A stretch of DNA of 64,000 nucleotides, taken from assembly GCF_013407165.1 (NCBI RefSeq), contig NZ_CP026994.1, positions 62,001 through 126,000 of the forward strand, read 5' to 3'. Positions 44,724 to 55,608 of the stretch are shown here, one piece after another (the first letter of the stretch is position 1; each line of letters begins with the position of its first letter). The notes below the pieces were generated by a model. That model was given only the letters and a program-made list of their open reading frames with translations. It made no database searches and was not told the DNA's origin. Position numbers and translations under genes: made by a program. The DNA comes from Nitrosopumilus oxyclinae. Lineage in GTDB: Archaea; Thermoproteota; Nitrososphaeria; Nitrososphaerales; Nitrosopumilaceae.

Positions 44724-46652
44724 ATGGTTAAAATAATTGGTATTGATTTAGGAACAAGTAACTCTGCAGCAGCAGTTGTAATGGGTGGAAAACCCACGAT
44801 TATTCCCGCAGCAGAAGGTTCGACAGTAGGTGGTAAGGCATTCCCATCAGTAGTAGCATTTTCTAAAGATGGAGATCTTTTGGTTGGTGAACCAGCACGC
44901 AGGCAAGCAGTTACCAATCCTGATAGTACAATAGTTGCTGCCAAAAGAAAAATGGGTTCTGATCATTTGTTTAAAGTTTTAGATAAAGAATACAAACCAC
45001 AACAAATTTCTGCATTCATTCTTCAGAAAATCAAAAAAGATGCTGAAGCATTTATTGGTGAACCAGTTAGTAAAGCAGTTATTACTGTTCCTGCTTATTT
45101 TGATGATAATCAACGACAGGCTACTAAAGATGCTGGAACAATTGCTGGTCTTGATGTTGTTAGAATAATTAACGAACCAACTGCTGCATCCTTAGCATTT
45201 GGCTTAGATAAAACAAAGGAAGATATGAAAATCCTTGTATTTGATTTTGGTGGTGGTACCTTAGATGTTACTATAATGGAAATGGGTGGAGGTGTTTTTG
45301 AAGTTCTTAGTACATCAGGTGATACACAGCTAGGTGGTACAGATATGGATAAAGTCCTAATTGATTTCATTATTGATGAATTCAAGAAAAAGGAAGGTGT
45401 TGATCTTTCTCAAGATTCAACTGCAATGACAAGAATTAGAGAAGCTTCTGAAAAAGCTAAAATTGAATTATCTACTGTGATGGAAACTGATGTTAATTTA
45501 CCATTTATTGCACATGATCCTTCATCTGGTGCAAAAAATTTAGAATTAAGAATTACTAGAGCAAAATTAGATGAATTGATTGGTCCTATTGTTGAGCGAT
45601 GTAAACCATCTGTACTCAAAGCACTTGAGGATGCAAAACTTTCCAATTCTGATATTAATAAAATAGTGATGGTTGGTGGACCAACAAGAATTCCACTAGT
45701 GAAAAAATTTGTTAGTGAATTAGTTGGTCAAGAATCTGAATCAGGAGTAGATCCAATGGAAGCAGTAGCGATGGGTGCAGCAATTCAGGCTGGAATTATT
45801 GCTGGAGATGTAAGTAGTGATATTGTTTTACTTGATGTAACCCCGCTAACATTAGGAATTGAAACATTAGGTGGTGTTAGAGAACCATTAATTGAAAGAA
45901 ATACTACTATTCCTACATCAAAGAGTAAAGTATTCACAACTGCAGCTGATAATCAAACAGCAGTTACAATCCATGTTGTTCAAGGTGAACGACCTATGGC
46001 AACTGATAACGTATCATTAGGAAGTTTTAATCTTACTGATTTACCACCAGCTCCTAGAGGAATTCCTCAAATTGAAGTTAAATTTGATATTGATGCAAAT
46101 GGAATAATCAATGTTACAGCAAAAGATCTGGGAACTCAAAAAGAAGCAAAAATTACAATTGAATCTACATCAAAACTTTCTAAAGATGAAATTGAAAAAT
46201 TAAAAGAAGATGCAGAAAAATTCTCTGATGAAGATAAACTAAAGAAAGAGAAAATTGATTTAAGGAATGAAGCAGAAAGTTACATTTACACCACTGAAAA
46301 ATTAGTTAATCACGATCTTAAAGATAAAATTTCACAAGAGCAAGGAATTAAAATTAGTGACGCTGTTAAGGAAGTTAAAGAAGTTTTAGATAAAGAGCCA
46401 GATGAATTAAAACCCAAACTTGAAGCATTACAAACATTGGTAAATGAAGTTACTACAGAACTTTACAAAAATGCATCACCACCACCTGGTGCAGAAGGAC
46501 AACAAGGTGCAGAAGGACAACAAGGTGCAGAAGGACAACAAGGTGCAGAAGGACAACAAGGTGCAGAAGGACAACAAGGTGCAGAAGGACAACAAGGTGC
46601 AGAAGGACAAACTAATGAATCATCTTCAACTGATGAACCAAAAACTAGTTAG
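44724..46652 (+). CDS. dnaK: Hsp70 chaperone DnaK
   Basis: This is the ATP-driven foldase of the Hsp70 system. The 642 residues include the nucleotide-binding domain ([43 protein letters not shown]-like [12 protein letters not shown], and MVGGPTRIP). The linker [16 protein letters not shown] precedes the substrate domain and a helical lid. The tail is unusual: residues 589-630 are seven tandem GAEGQQ hexapeptides, then a Ser/Glu-rich end. The gene lies between grpE and dnaJ. Confidence 0.97.
   Translation: MVKIIGIDLGTSNSAAAVVMGGKPTIIPAAEGSTVGGKAFPSVVAFSKDGDLLVGEPARRQAVTNPDSTIVAAKRKMGSDHLFKVLDKEYKPQQISAFILQKIKKDAEAFIGEPVSKAVITVPAYFDDNQRQATKDAGTIAGLDVVRIINEPTAASLAFGLDKTKEDMKILVFDFGGGTLDVTIMEMGGGVFEVLSTSGDTQLGGTDMDKVLIDFIIDEFKKKEGVDLSQDSTAMTRIREASEKAKIELSTVMETDVNLPFIAHDPSSGAKNLELRITRAKLDELIGPIVERCKPSVLKALEDAKLSNSDINKIVMVGGPTRIPLVKKFVSELVGQESESGVDPMEAVAMGAAIQAGIIAGDVSSDIVLLDVTPLTLGIETLGGVREPLIERNTTIPTSKSKVFTTAADNQTAVTIHVVQGERPMATDNVSLGSFNLTDLPPAPRGIPQIEVKFDIDANGIINVTAKDLGTQKEAKITIESTSKLSKDEIEKLKEDAEKFSDEDKLKKEKIDLRNEAESYIYTTEKLVNHDLKDKISQEQGIKISDAVKEVKEVLDKEPDELKPKLEALQTLVNEVTTELYKNASPPPGAEGQQGAEGQQGAEGQQGAEGQQGAEGQQGAEGQQGAEGQTNESSSTDEPKTS
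46488..46613 (+). repeat. Seven 18-bp tandem repeats in the dnaK tail
   Basis: The unit 'ggtgcagaaggacaacaa' occurs seven times in frame, encoding GAEGQQ; the last copy ends QT. The copies are identical at the DNA level, so the tract is probably length-variable between strains. Confidence 0.95.
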
Positions 46653-46700
46653 TTTTCTAATTCAATCATTTATACTGTAATTATAATAAAGGAATGATTC

Positions 46701-47762
46701 ATGGCTGCAAAACGTGATTATTATGAGGTTTTGGGTGTCTCAAAATCATCTTCGCCAGATGAAGTTAAACAACAGTATAGAAAATTAGCATTAAAATTTC
46801 ATCCTGACCGAAACAAATCTTCAGAAGCTGGAGAACATTTTAAAGAAATTTCTGAAGCATATGCAGTTCTTTCAGATCCTGAAAAAAAACAAATCTATGA
46901 TCAACATGGACATGCTGGTGTAGATGGAAAATATTCTAGTGAAGATATTTTTCAAGGAGCACAAGGAGGAGGTTTTGATTCTATTTTTGAATCTATTTTT
47001 GGTCGTGGAGGTGGAGGATTTGGTTTTAATCAACAACAGCAACAAGGTTCTGATCTTCTTTATGAGACTCATGTGACATTAGAAGAAGTATTACATGGTA
47101 AAAAAATGGAAATTAATTTACAAAAACAGATTCAATGTGACATTTGTAATGGCTCTGGTGCAAAACCAGGTACTAACAAGAAAACATGTGGAACATGTAA
47201 TGGTCAAGGACAAGTAAGGCAAACTCGCAACATGGGATTTGCTTCATTTGTTACTGCAGCACCGTGTTCTGCTTGTAGAGGTCAGGGATCTATAATCGAA
47301 ACACCGTGCAATGAATGTAAAGGACAAGGAAAGAAAAAAGGTTCAAAAACTGTAACCTTTGATATTCCTCCTGGAATTGATTCAGGAGATTACACTGTAT
47401 CTGGAGAAGGAAATGAAATTCCAGATGGTGTAAATGGAGATTTAATTGTTAGAATACGAGTACAACCACATTCAAAGTTTAATCGAGATGGAAAAGATAT
47501 TTTCTACGATCATGATATTTCTATGATTGACGCTGCTTTAGGTTGTGAAATTACTGTTCCAACTTTGGAGGGAACAGAAAAAATTAAGGTTGATGCAGGA
47601 AGTCAACCAAATACCATTATCAAATTAAAAGGGAAAGGGGTGACCCATATCAATTATAGAGGAAAAGGAGATCAATTTGTAAGAATTGTGGTAAATGTTC
47701 CTAAAAAACTCAATAAACATCAAAAAAATCTTTTAGATGAATTTAGAAAAACTAGTGATTAA
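46701..47762 (+). CDS. dnaJ: Hsp40 co-chaperone DnaJ
   Basis: DnaJ stimulates DnaK ATPase activity and delivers substrates. The 353 residues have a J-domain (residues 1-70, HPD in LKFHPDRNK), a Gly/Phe-rich linker with polyglutamine ([11 protein letters not shown]), and four zinc-finger repeats ([32 protein letters not shown]). The C-terminal substrate domains follow. It is thus a full type I DnaJ. A TATA-like 'tttatactg' about 30 bases upstream may give it its own promoter. Its stop overlaps the next start by one base. Confidence 0.97.
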   Translation: MAAKRDYYEVLGVSKSSSPDEVKQQYRKLALKFHPDRNKSSEAGEHFKEISEAYAVLSDPEKKQIYDQHGHAGVDGKYSSEDIFQGAQGGGFDSIFESIFGRGGGGFGFNQQQQQGSDLLYETHVTLEEVLHGKKMEINLQKQIQCDICNGSGAKPGTNKKTCGTCNGQGQVRQTRNMGFASFVTAAPCSACRGQGSIIETPCNECKGQGKKKGSKTVTFDIPPGIDSGDYTVSGEGNEIPDGVNGDLIVRIRVQPHSKFNRDGKDIFYDHDISMIDAALGCEITVPTLEGTEKIKVDAGSQPNTIIKLKGKGVTHINYRGKGDQFVRIVVNVPKKLNKHQKNLLDEFRKTSD

Positions 47763-48310
47763 TGAATAATATGAAAATTGCATTAGATGTTGATGGTGTA
47801 CTTGCAGATGTTATAATTTCTTGGTTAAATTATAGTAATTCTATTAGACCAGAAATTGCTAAACATCAGATAACTAGTTGGGAATTTTGGAATGAATTTA
47901 ATATCAATCGTTATGATTTTTACACTGAGCTTAGCTCTTGTTGGAAAAATTGGCCTTCAATTCCTACTACTGAAAAAAATTTATCATCTATAACAAAATC
48001 TCTTACTGAACTTGGTCAAGTAGATATTGTTACTGCAAGGGAACGTTCAACTAATTCATTTGTAAAATCTTGGTTGGATCATCATAATATTATATATAAT
48101 AATTATGTATCAGTAATTGACGGTCCAATGAAAGCTGATTTAGATTATGATGTTTTTATTGATGATTCTCCATTAAATGCAGAAAAGTTTCTTACAAATA
48201 AGAAAAAAGTAATTCTTTATTCACAACCATGGAATCAAAATTTTTCTGAAAATAATATCCACAGAGTTTCAAATCTTTCAGAAGCAATTGAAAAAATAGA
48301 ATCTTTTTAA
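47762..48310 (+). CDS. HAD-family 5'(3')-deoxyribonucleotidase-like phosphatase
   Basis: The 182 residues begin [17 protein letters not shown], where DVDGV is the HAD nucleophile motif DxDxV. Motif 2 is DIVTARERS (Thr) and the acidic motif 4 is VFIDDSPLNAEK. This pattern fits the 5'-nucleotidase C (NT5C) type, which dephosphorylates nucleoside monophosphates. The ATG overlaps the dnaJ stop (TAATG); a second ATG at 47771 is possible. The stop shares TTAA with the opposing zinc-ribbon gene. Confidence 0.85.
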   Translation: MNNMKIALDVDGVLADVIISWLNYSNSIRPEIAKHQITSWEFWNEFNINRYDFYTELSSCWKNWPSIPTTEKNLSSITKSLTELGQVDIVTARERSTNSFVKSWLDHHNIIYNNYVSVIDGPMKADLDYDVFIDDSPLNAEKFLTNKKKVILYSQPWNQNFSENNIHRVSNLSEAIEKIESF

Positions 48311-48471
48311 TTCTTCTTAAATTTTCTAATGTTAACTTGATGACCATTTCTAATGTGGGTGGAATGTGTTGTATTCATTAATTCACCAATTTTGTCTTCA
48401 CTATAGAATTTAGTATTGTAACGCCCCAAAACTTTCTTACAATTAGAACAATATACTTCACTGAATTCCAT
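48307..48471 (-). CDS. Small zinc-knuckle protein, 54 aa
   Basis: It translates as MEFSEVYCSNCKKVLGRYN followed by KFYSEDKIGELMNTTHSTHI and a basic tail (RNGHQVNIRKFKKN). One CSNC pair plus three His residues (HSTH and NGHQ) could form a zinc site. The start is the ATG at 48471. It shares its four-base stop with the HAD gene. Function is unknown; the basic tail suggests RNA or DNA binding. Confidence 0.6.
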   Translation of the reverse strand: MEFSEVYCSNCKKVLGRYNTKFYSEDKIGELMNTTHSTHIRNGHQVNIRKFKKN

Positions 48472-48549
48472 TTTATCTCTTGATTATTCTGATATGATTG
48501 CTTCATAGTATAATAAAGAAACTTATTCCAGATTTCAAATTTTCCCAAT

Positions 48550-48634
48550 GCGGGAGTCACCCAGCCTGGTCAACGGTGTAAGGTTCAGATCCTTATCTTC
48601 TAGGAGTTCGTGGGTTCAAATCCCACTTCCCGCA
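48550..48634 (+). tRNA. tRNA-Leu (anticodon CAG)
   Basis: The acceptor GCGGGAG pairs with UUCCCGC and the discriminator is A. The anticodon stem UAAGG/CCUUA encloses UUCAGAU, giving CAG. A long type II variable arm (UCUUCUAGGAGU region) and the T arm GUGGG-UUCAAAU-CCCAC complete it. No intron is present. A TATA-like 'tagtataataaa' lies about 40 bases upstream. Confidence 0.95.
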
Positions 48635-48635
48635 T

Positions 48636-50549
48636 TTACTGATTAATTTTTTCTAATTTAGCCTTGATATTCTTTAAAAGTAGTTTGTTAATTATTTCAC
48701 CAGAAGCTTTTCCTCTTAATTCCTTCATGACAATTCCCATCAAAGGCCCCATTGCTCTTTCTTTTTGATTAATAATAATTTCTTGATTTTTATTTATCAC
48801 ACCAACAATAATTTTTTCTATTTCTTCTTCATCAATAGATTCAATTGATGCATTTTTCATTGCTTCTTCTACGTTATTTGATTTTCCAGACATTATACTT
48901 TCAAATATTATTTCAATTGATTCTTTAGCAATTTTATCATCTTCTAACAAACTAAACAATTTAAAAATTTCATCATTTTTCAATAAATTAGAATTTAATC
49001 CACTTCTTTCTAAATTTGTAATTGTTGAACAAAGAATTGATGCAACAAATGTAGGATTAGTTTTAATTTTTTCAACAATTTCTTCAAATAATCCAATATA
49101 ACGTGAATCAAAAATTTGTTCTGCTAATTGTGGATTAAGTTTGTACTTTGTTTCTAATTCTTTGATAGAATCATCCCAAGATTTTGGAATATTATTTTTA
49201 GCTTCTGATAATTCTTCGTTTGTAATAATTATTGGAGGGATATCCGTTTCTGGATACATTCTTGCAGCTCCTGGTCTTGGTCTTAGAAATTTTGTTTCAC
49301 CCGATTGAGTAGCTAATCTTGTATCTATTGGTATTCCATGATTTTTGATGTACTTAATTTTTAAAATTATTTGATCAATTATGGTGAGAATTTTTTCCTC
49401 AGGAGATGCTAAAATCAAAAAAGCATCATTTTCGCTAATTCCAGAAAATTCCTTTAATTTTTCTAAATCTCCTTCTTCTACCCCGTAATTGGGTAATTCA
49501 TCTGAATGAAAAACTCCTCCAATTCCAAAAAATCTGACTAATTCTGCTACTTCTTTCCCTAATCTTATGCCTTCATAAGGAGAATAACCAAACATTCCAG
49601 CCATATTTCTAAATGTAATTGCCATTATTTTCTGATTTTTCTTTAATGCTGTTTGTATAATTTTTGATTTACACTTTAAAAATAATTCTGTAATATCCTT
49701 ACTATCTTCTTTATCATATATCCAATTTTTTTCTTGGATTTTCTTTGAAATTTTTAATAAACCATGTTGTCTTTTTGCTTCATATTCTACAACCTTTTCT
49801 AATTGATCTAATTGTTGTACACCTTTTACTTCAATTACAACTCCGCCTCCGTCTTTTATTGATACATTAACATCTTGTCTTATTGAACCTAATCCTCTTT
49901 TTACTTTCTTTGTACTCCTCAAAATTCTTCCTAATGACAGTGCAATTTTTTTAATTTCTGTTAATTCAACTTCAAAAGGATCTGTTGCAATTTCAATTAA
50001 AGGAACTCCTAAACGTTCTAAACCAAATTTTCTTACAGAACCCTCATCTCCTAAATTTTTAGCAGCATCCTCTTCTAAACAAATTGACTGAACTCCTATC
50101 TTTATTTCTCCTGTATCAAAAAATCCTCCCTGGGAAATTAACATGGTACGTTGGAATCCCGTCGTATTAGAGCCATCAATTACTGTTTTTCTCATTGGAT
50201 AAATTTCACTAAAAATATTTGATTTTAAAGCAGAAGAAATAATTAATGCAATTTTTTTAGCATCTTCATCTAATTCATGTGGTGGCTCTTCGTCTTGTTC
50301 AACTAAACAACTACTTTCATCATTTGCATAATACATAATTGTTTTTGATTTTGTACTTTCAAATAGTGCTGCAGGATCAAATTCACCTAATTCACTTTTA
50401 GATGCACGTAGTTTTCTTTGAAATTTAATTGAATATTCGTTAGATTCTATTGGATTACAATTACAAAATAATTTCTTGTTTGTTGCTAACTGTTGATGAA
50501 TTTCTAATCCAACTTTTACACCTATATCTTTTATTGAAAATTCTTCCAT
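48636..50549 (-). CDS. gatE: Glutamyl-tRNA(Gln) amidotransferase subunit E
   Basis: GatE is the kinase/transamidase subunit that converts Glu-tRNA-Gln into Gln-tRNA-Gln together with GatD. The 637 residues start with the GatB/E core (VGLEIHQQLATNKKLFC, RKLRASKSE, DGSNTTGFQRT). An AspRS-like insertion occupies the middle (about 290-400), with YPETDIPPI after it. A tail domain (AMGPLMGIVMKELRGKASG) binds tRNA. It lies 12 bp downstream of gatD in the same operon and ends two bases from tRNA-Leu on the other strand. Confidence 0.96.
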   Translation of the reverse strand: MEEFSIKDIGVKVGLEIHQQLATNKKLFCNCNPIESNEYSIKFQRKLRASKSELGEFDPAALFESTKSKTIMYYANDESSCLVEQDEEPPHELDEDAKKIALIISSALKSNIFSEIYPMRKTVIDGSNTTGFQRTMLISQGGFFDTGEIKIGVQSICLEEDAAKNLGDEGSVRKFGLERLGVPLIEIATDPFEVELTEIKKIALSLGRILRSTKKVKRGLGSIRQDVNVSIKDGGGVVIEVKGVQQLDQLEKVVEYEAKRQHGLLKISKKIQEKNWIYDKEDSKDITELFLKCKSKIIQTALKKNQKIMAITFRNMAGMFGYSPYEGIRLGKEVAELVRFFGIGGVFHSDELPNYGVEEGDLEKLKEFSGISENDAFLILASPEEKILTIIDQIILKIKYIKNHGIPIDTRLATQSGETKFLRPRPGAARMYPETDIPPIIITNEELSEAKNNIPKSWDDSIKELETKYKLNPQLAEQIFDSRYIGLFEEIVEKIKTNPTFVASILCSTITNLERSGLNSNLLKNDEIFKLFSLLEDDKIAKESIEIIFESIMSGKSNNVEEAMKNASIESIDEEEIEKIIVGVINKNQEIIINQKERAMGPLMGIVMKELRGKASGEIINKLLLKNIKAKLEKINQ

Positions 50550-50561
50550 ATTGACACCTGA

Positions 50562-51851
50562 TTATGTTGAAAATTCTGATGCTATTTTATTTAGCATGAT
50601 TTCTTTAATTTCTTCACGATTTTCAGTGTTTCCTGTAGCCCACATTGCTTTTACCAAGGCAATTTCAGGTATCATATTTTCCAGAGCAATAATTCCTAAA
50701 TCAAGAAGATCTCTACCACTTTCGTAAACTGTCATTCTTACTCTGCCATCAATACACTGTGAAGTCATTCCCATAAAGATGTCTTTTTCATTTGCCATTT
50801 TCACCATTGGATACATGGTTTCTCCAATGTGGCCTAGCCCAGTTCCTTCAAAAATTATTGCTTTGTATCCTGAATCTATGATATTTTTTAACATAATTGG
50901 ATCATATCCTGGATAATATTTTACTAGAGCAACTTTTTCATTTATTTTTATTTTGGGAGTGTATTCATTTATTGTAAAAAAACTATCTTTCATATTATTA
51001 TAAATTTCATTATTTACAATTAAAAATGCAGGATCCTTTCCTACTGTTTGAAATGCCCCTCTTTTACTTGTATGATTTTTTCTTACTCTTGTTCCAATAT
51101 GACATGCAACTGTTTCATCATTTTCATCTTGATGCATTGCTATGTAGATTCCATTTGTTTTACATTCTGTAAGAAATTTTACAGCTCCAATGAGATTTAG
51201 TGCAGCATCTGATGATGCACGGTCTGATGATCTTTGTGAACCTACCAATGCTATTGGAATTTGAAACCCTGCTAATGAAAAAGAAAGATAGGCAGATGTG
51301 TAATGCATGGTATCTGTACCATGTGCAATAATGATTCCAGTATAATCTGAATTCAAATATTCATTTACTGTTTGAGCAATTTTTAACCAATGTTCCGGCA
51401 TAATATTTTCAGAATATTCTGAAAACAATACTTTGGTGTCTATATTTGCAATTTTAGCAAGTTCAGGAACAGATGAATTTAATTCTTCAGCAGTTAATAC
51501 TGGCGTAACTGCGCCAGTTCTGTAATCAATTTTACTTGCAATTGTACCTCCAGTTGATAATAATAGAATTTTTGGCAACTTTTCATTTTTTTCAATCTTT
51601 TCAATCTTCTCAACGATTTTTTCTGAGGTTTCATTTTTTTCAATCTTCTCAATTTTAGATATTTCTAAACCAATATTGTATCCACTCTTTAATTTTAAAA
51701 CAATATGTTTATCGTCACTATGTTCGTATCTGGGCATGATAATCCCTGAATAAGTGATATCTGCTAGAATTTTTACAGAATCGCTAATTGAAATTTTATT
51801 TGTTTTAAGAAATTCTAAGGATTTCCCTTCATATCCAGTATATTCTGACAT
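50562..51851 (-). CDS. gatD: Glutamyl-tRNA(Gln) amidotransferase subunit D
   Basis: GatD is the asparaginase-like subunit that frees ammonia from glutamine. The 429 residues have an N-terminal beta domain, then the catalytic Thr motif LSTGGTIASKIDYRTGAV (Thr near residue 100) and the second-site motif IIAHGTDTMHYT. The lysine of the triad is in HTSKRGAFQT. Between the two domains is a low-complexity SKIEKIEKNE-type linker (residues 65-91). It is in one operon with gatE. Confidence 0.96.
   Translation of the reverse strand: MSEYTGYEGKSLEFLKTNKISISDSVKILADITYSGIIMPRYEHSDDKHIVLKLKSGYNIGLEISKIEKIEKNETSEKIVEKIEKIEKNEKLPKILLLSTGGTIASKIDYRTGAVTPVLTAEELNSSVPELAKIANIDTKVLFSEYSENIMPEHWLKIAQTVNEYLNSDYTGIIIAHGTDTMHYTSAYLSFSLAGFQIPIALVGSQRSSDRASSDAALNLIGAVKFLTECKTNGIYIAMHQDENDETVACHIGTRVRKNHTSKRGAFQTVGKDPAFLIVNNEIYNNMKDSFFTINEYTPKIKINEKVALVKYYPGYDPIMLKNIIDSGYKAIIFEGTGLGHIGETMYPMVKMANEKDIFMGMTSQCIDGRVRMTVYESGRDLLDLGIIALENMIPEIALVKAMWATGNTENREEIKEIMLNKIASEFST
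51579..51659 (-). repeat. Low-complexity Ile-Glu-Lys linker inside gatD
   Basis: Residues 65-91 of GatD are imperfect IEKIEKNE repeats, probably a charged helix inserted between the N-terminal domain and the asparaginase-like core. The DNA shows matching 'tttcaatcttttcaatctt' repeats. Confidence 0.7.
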
Positions 51852-51883
51852 TTATGAGAATTAGATTTGTTATTTTATTAAAA

Positions 51884-54070
51884 CTACCTGTAATAGGAAG
51901 CTACTAATTTTTCGCCTATCTTGAGGTCTTTTTGTTCTCTTACTTTCTTTACTGCTTCTTCAAAGTGCTTCATGGTAACTTTAGCATCGACATCCTTCTT
52001 TTCAATATCTTTTACATCTGGATTTTTATCTAAGAATTCGTGAATGACTAAAGATACTGCAGTATTTGCAATAGATGCTGTATCTGCACCACTAAGTCCA
52101 TCAGTTAGTTCTGATAGTTTATCGAAATTGACATGTTGAGGATCACTCTCATCACTAATGAATGGAATCTTCTCAGCATTAATTTTCAATATACTCTTTC
52201 TACTTTCTTTATCTGGAAGTGGGATTTGAATAATTTTATCAAATCTTCCTGGTCTTAATAATGCAGGATCAATCATGTCTGCTCTATTTGTTGCTGCTAA
52301 TACTATGACACCGTGCATATTTTCCATTCCATCTAATTCTGTTAGTAATTGACTTACTACCCTTTCAGTAACTGCGGTCTCTCCACCAGCACCTCTAATT
52401 GGAGCAATAGAATCAATCTCATCAAAGAATACAACACATGGTGCAGACTGACGTGCACGTTTGAATATTTCTCTAATTCCACGCTCTGATTCTCCTACCC
52501 ATTTAGATAATAGTTCGGGGCCTCTAACTGAAACAAAGTTTGCTTCACTTTGAGTAGCCACTGCTTTTGCAAGTAAAGTTTTACCAGTACCGCTTGGACC
52601 GTGAAGTAATATTCCTCTTGGCATACTATGTCCTAGTTTATCATAAAGACCAGGATACTTCATTGGCCATTCTACTGCTTCTTGTAACTCTCGTTTGACT
52701 TCTTCTAAACCTCCAACATCTTCCCACTTTACATCTGGGTTTTCAATGAAGACTTCTCGCATTCCAGATGGTGTTACCTCTATCAATGCTTTTTGGAAAT
52801 CCTCATGATTTACAATTAGTTTATCTAAAGTCTCTGGTGGGAGTTTTTCTTCTTCCAAATTCAAAACTGGTAATAATCTTCTCAAACATTTCATTGCAGC
52901 TTCTTTACATAGATATTCTAAATCTGCACCAACATATCCATGACTGACTGCAGATATTTTTTCCATGTTAACATCATCTGATAAAGGCATGTTTCTACTG
53001 TGAATTGCAAGGATGTCTTTTCTTCCTTTTTTGTCTGGGACTTTAATTTCAATTTCTCTATCAAATCTTCCAGGTCTCCTTAGTGCTGGATCAATTGCAT
53101 TTGGTCTATTTGTTGCAGAAATAACAATTACTTTTCCTCTAGATTCTAGACCATCCATTAATGATAACATTTGAGAAACAACTCTTCGTTCAACTTCTCC
53201 TGTAACTTCTTCTCTTTTTGGAGCAATAGAATCAATTTCATCAACAAAGATAATTGATGGAGCTTTTTCTCTTGCTTCTTTGAAAATTTCTCTTAATCGT
53301 GCTTCACTTTCACCATAAAACTTACTCATAATTTCAGGACCTGAAATGCTAATGAAATGTGCTTGACTTTCATTTGCTACTGCTTTTGCAAGTAATGTCT
53401 TACCAGTTCCTGGTGGACCATACAACAATACACCTTTTGGAGCTTCAATTCCTAATTTTTCAAATATTTCAGGATGTCTTAATGGAAGCTCAATCATTTC
53501 CCTTACTTTTTTAATTTCATTTGAAATTCCACCAATGTCTTCATAAGTTACTTGAGGAACTCCACGTAATGTTTCTCCTTTTTCTGCAATATGGAAAACA
53601 GTCTTTTGAGTTACTAATACAGCATCAGCTGCTGGATTAACACCGATTACTTGAAAAGTTAAACGTCCACCAAAGTATGGAACCATTACATTATCACCTT
53701 TAATCAAAGGAACACTTTCTAAAGCATCTGCAAGATATCTTTCATCTATTGGAGGAATTGCTTCAAGTGGTGCAACTACTACTTTTTCTGCAGCAACTGC
53801 TTTTATTTTTCTAACTGATATTGTATCTCCAATTGCAATTCCTGAATTATTTCTTCCAAGTCCATCAATTCTGATAATTCCCTTACCTTCATCTGAAGGA
53901 TAAAGTGGAAGACATTTTGCTACTGTTCTTCTTTTACCTTTAATTTCGATAACATCACCTGTTGAGGCATTTAATGTGTCCATTGAATCATAATCGATTC
54001 TTGCTACTCCTCTTCCAACATCTCGTGTATATGCTTCAAGAACTTTGAGAGAAAGAGCATTTTGACTCAT
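51884..54070 (-). CDS. cdc48: Cdc48/p97 (VCP-like) AAA ATPase
   Basis: This hexameric unfoldase extracts and unfolds proteins for degradation. The 728 residues have the N domain (double-psi barrel, about 1-90, then the second N subdomain to about 175). D1 follows with [15 protein letters not shown] and [14 protein letters not shown], and D2 with [15 protein letters not shown] and [15 protein letters not shown]. Each ring has second-region-of-homology arginines ([20 protein letters not shown]). The tail lacks the eukaryotic HbYX-type ending and finishes [10 protein letters not shown]. It is divergent from rpl2 across 98 bp. Confidence 0.97.
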   Translation of the reverse strand: MSQNALSLKVLEAYTRDVGRGVARIDYDSMDTLNASTGDVIEIKGKRRTVAKCLPLYPSDEGKGIIRIDGLGRNNSGIAIGDTISVRKIKAVAAEKVVVAPLEAIPPIDERYLADALESVPLIKGDNVMVPYFGGRLTFQVIGVNPAADAVLVTQKTVFHIAEKGETLRGVPQVTYEDIGGISNEIKKVREMIELPLRHPEIFEKLGIEAPKGVLLYGPPGTGKTLLAKAVANESQAHFISISGPEIMSKFYGESEARLREIFKEAREKAPSIIFVDEIDSIAPKREEVTGEVERRVVSQMLSLMDGLESRGKVIVISATNRPNAIDPALRRPGRFDREIEIKVPDKKGRKDILAIHSRNMPLSDDVNMEKISAVSHGYVGADLEYLCKEAAMKCLRRLLPVLNLEEEKLPPETLDKLIVNHEDFQKALIEVTPSGMREVFIENPDVKWEDVGGLEEVKRELQEAVEWPMKYPGLYDKLGHSMPRGILLHGPSGTGKTLLAKAVATQSEANFVSVRGPELLSKWVGESERGIREIFKRARQSAPCVVFFDEIDSIAPIRGAGGETAVTERVVSQLLTELDGMENMHGVIVLAATNRADMIDPALLRPGRFDKIIQIPLPDKESRKSILKINAEKIPFISDESDPQHVNFDKLSELTDGLSGADTASIANTAVSLVIHEFLDKNPDVKDIEKKDVDAKVTMKHFEEAVKKVREQKDLKIGEKLVASYYR

Positions 54071-54168
54071 ACATACTGGCCTGAATTCTAATTTTTATAC
54101 CTTTGTGGTAATTTCCAAAACTAACAGGTAAAATTATCAGATAACACCACAAGCTTAAAATTCTCTTT

Positions 54169-54921
54169 GTGTCGGAAACGATCAACTTGGGTAAAAGACC
54201 ATTAGTACGAAGACGAGGCCGTGGAGGCAATCAATTTAGATCTACATCTACTGGAAAAGTAGGCGCAAAAGCAAATTATCCACGTTTTCCACTATCTGAA
54301 CAGCATACAGGTGAAATTATCGATTTAGTTCATGAGCGTGGAAGAGAAGCACCATTATCCAAAATTAGATTTGAAGATGGTTCTGTTTCATTTGTACCGG
54401 CAGTTCTTGGAACCACAGTAGGTGCAAGTTTACAATTTGGATTAAAATCAGAAATTAAAAAAGGAAATGTCATCAGTGTTCAAAATATTCCTGATGGTAC
54501 AATTGTTTGTAATATTGAAAAACACTTTGGTGATGGTGGTGCTATTGTTAAATCAGCAGGTACTGATGCAACCATATTTTCTCATGGTGATGATGGTGTA
54601 ACAGTTAAACTCCCATCTGGAAAGTTTGCTACTCTTAATCCTAAAAACAGAGCCATGATTGGTACACTAGCTGGTGGTGGAGCAAGTGAACGACACTTTA
54701 TGAGTGCAGGTAACAAGTGGCGTAGTTTTAAAGCTAAAGGAAAGAAATATCCTATTGTAAGAGGTGTTGCTCAAGCAGCATATGTACACCCACACGGTGG
54801 TGGTCGTCATCAACACGTTGGACAAAGTTCTACAGTTTCAAGAGACGCTCCTCCTGGTGCAAAGGTAGGTAGCATTGCTGCAAGAAAAACTGGAAGAGCC
54901 AGAATCAAAGAAAGAAAGTAG
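54169..54921 (+). CDS. rpl2: Ribosomal protein L2 (uL2)
   Basis: This large-subunit protein helps form the peptidyl transferase centre. The 250 residues start at a GTG. RRRGRGGNQFRSTSTGKVG is the N-terminal archaeal sequence, and HPHGGGRHQHVGQSSTVSRD carries the essential conserved His. The end is basic (ARKTGRARIKERK). It is placed alone rather than in the S10 operon. Confidence 0.97.
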   Translation: MSETINLGKRPLVRRRGRGGNQFRSTSTGKVGAKANYPRFPLSEQHTGEIIDLVHERGREAPLSKIRFEDGSVSFVPAVLGTTVGASLQFGLKSEIKKGNVISVQNIPDGTIVCNIEKHFGDGGAIVKSAGTDATIFSHGDDGVTVKLPSGKFATLNPKNRAMIGTLAGGGASERHFMSAGNKWRSFKAKGKKYPIVRGVAQAAYVHPHGGGRHQHVGQSSTVSRDAPPGAKVGSIAARKTGRARIKERK

Positions 54922-54971
54922 TTTTTCTTTTAACCTGAAATTGATTAATAGTTCATCTAATTACTATTTTC

Positions 54972-55250
54972 GTGATAAAACAACGTGTTAGACTTTTTGT
55001 AACTGGAAAGGTACAAGGTGTTTTTTTCCGTCAAACTTTGAAAGTAATGGCAAAGAAAAATGATGTTTTTGGTTGGGTAAAGAATCTCAAAGATGGGAGA
55101 GTTGAAGCTGTTTTAGAAGGTGAAGGAGAAAAAATTGACCGATTAATTGAATGGGCTCATGGTGGTCCTGCTAATGCAAGAGTAGAAGATGTAGAAATAC
55201 GTAATGAAAAATTTACTAATGAATTTTCAAAATTTGATGTTTTATACTAG
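54972..55250 (+). CDS. acyP: Acylphosphatase
   Basis: This small enzyme hydrolyses acyl phosphates. The 92 residues start at a GTG. The signature is VTGKVQGVFFRQTLKVMAKK, where the Arg of FFR is catalytic and the Asn of VFGWVKNLKDGRVEAVLEGE is the second active-site residue. It follows rpl2 by 50 bp. Its stop shares CTAG with that of the opposing gene. Confidence 0.95.
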   Translation: MIKQRVRLFVTGKVQGVFFRQTLKVMAKKNDVFGWVKNLKDGRVEAVLEGEGEKIDRLIEWAHGGPANARVEDVEIRNEKFTNEFSKFDVLY

Positions 55251-55579
55251 TGAATTTCTTCAAATGCATTTTTAATAGTTTGAGTAATTTCTGAGATTTC
55301 TTGGTCTATTTTTATTTGAATTATTTGGATTGGATCTTTCCTGCTTTTCTGAATTTTTATAATAACTCCTTCTCTTTCTGGTTCAACATCTGCAAACCAT
55401 CTGAATGTCATTGATTTACAAAAAACTACTCTATGCATTCGTATATCTTCAATTACTTTATCACCCAAAGAAAAACAAAATTCTCTAATTGAATCAAATA
55501 ATGGTATTACTGGAGTTGGAATTTGCTTTTTAAAGTCTTCATAACTTCTTTTAGTTCCAAATGAAATAATTCCTTCCAT
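55247..55579 (-). CDS. DUF5655-like small protein
   Basis: The 110 residues include PLFDSIREFCFSLGDKVIED and FRWFADVEPEREGVIIKI, which resemble the DUF5655 ('predicted transport protein') domain, a small alpha/beta fold. The function of that family is unknown. The length and compact fold fit a single domain. It converges on acyP with a four-base overlap, and the SRP RNA gene lies just upstream. Confidence 0.65.
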   Translation of the reverse strand: MEGIISFGTKRSYEDFKKQIPTPVIPLFDSIREFCFSLGDKVIEDIRMHRVVFCKSMTFRWFADVEPEREGVIIKIQKSRKDPIQIIQIKIDQEISEITQTIKNAFEEIH

Positions 55580-55608
55580 GAAATTCCAATTTTTATTTTA
55601 ATTATAAA

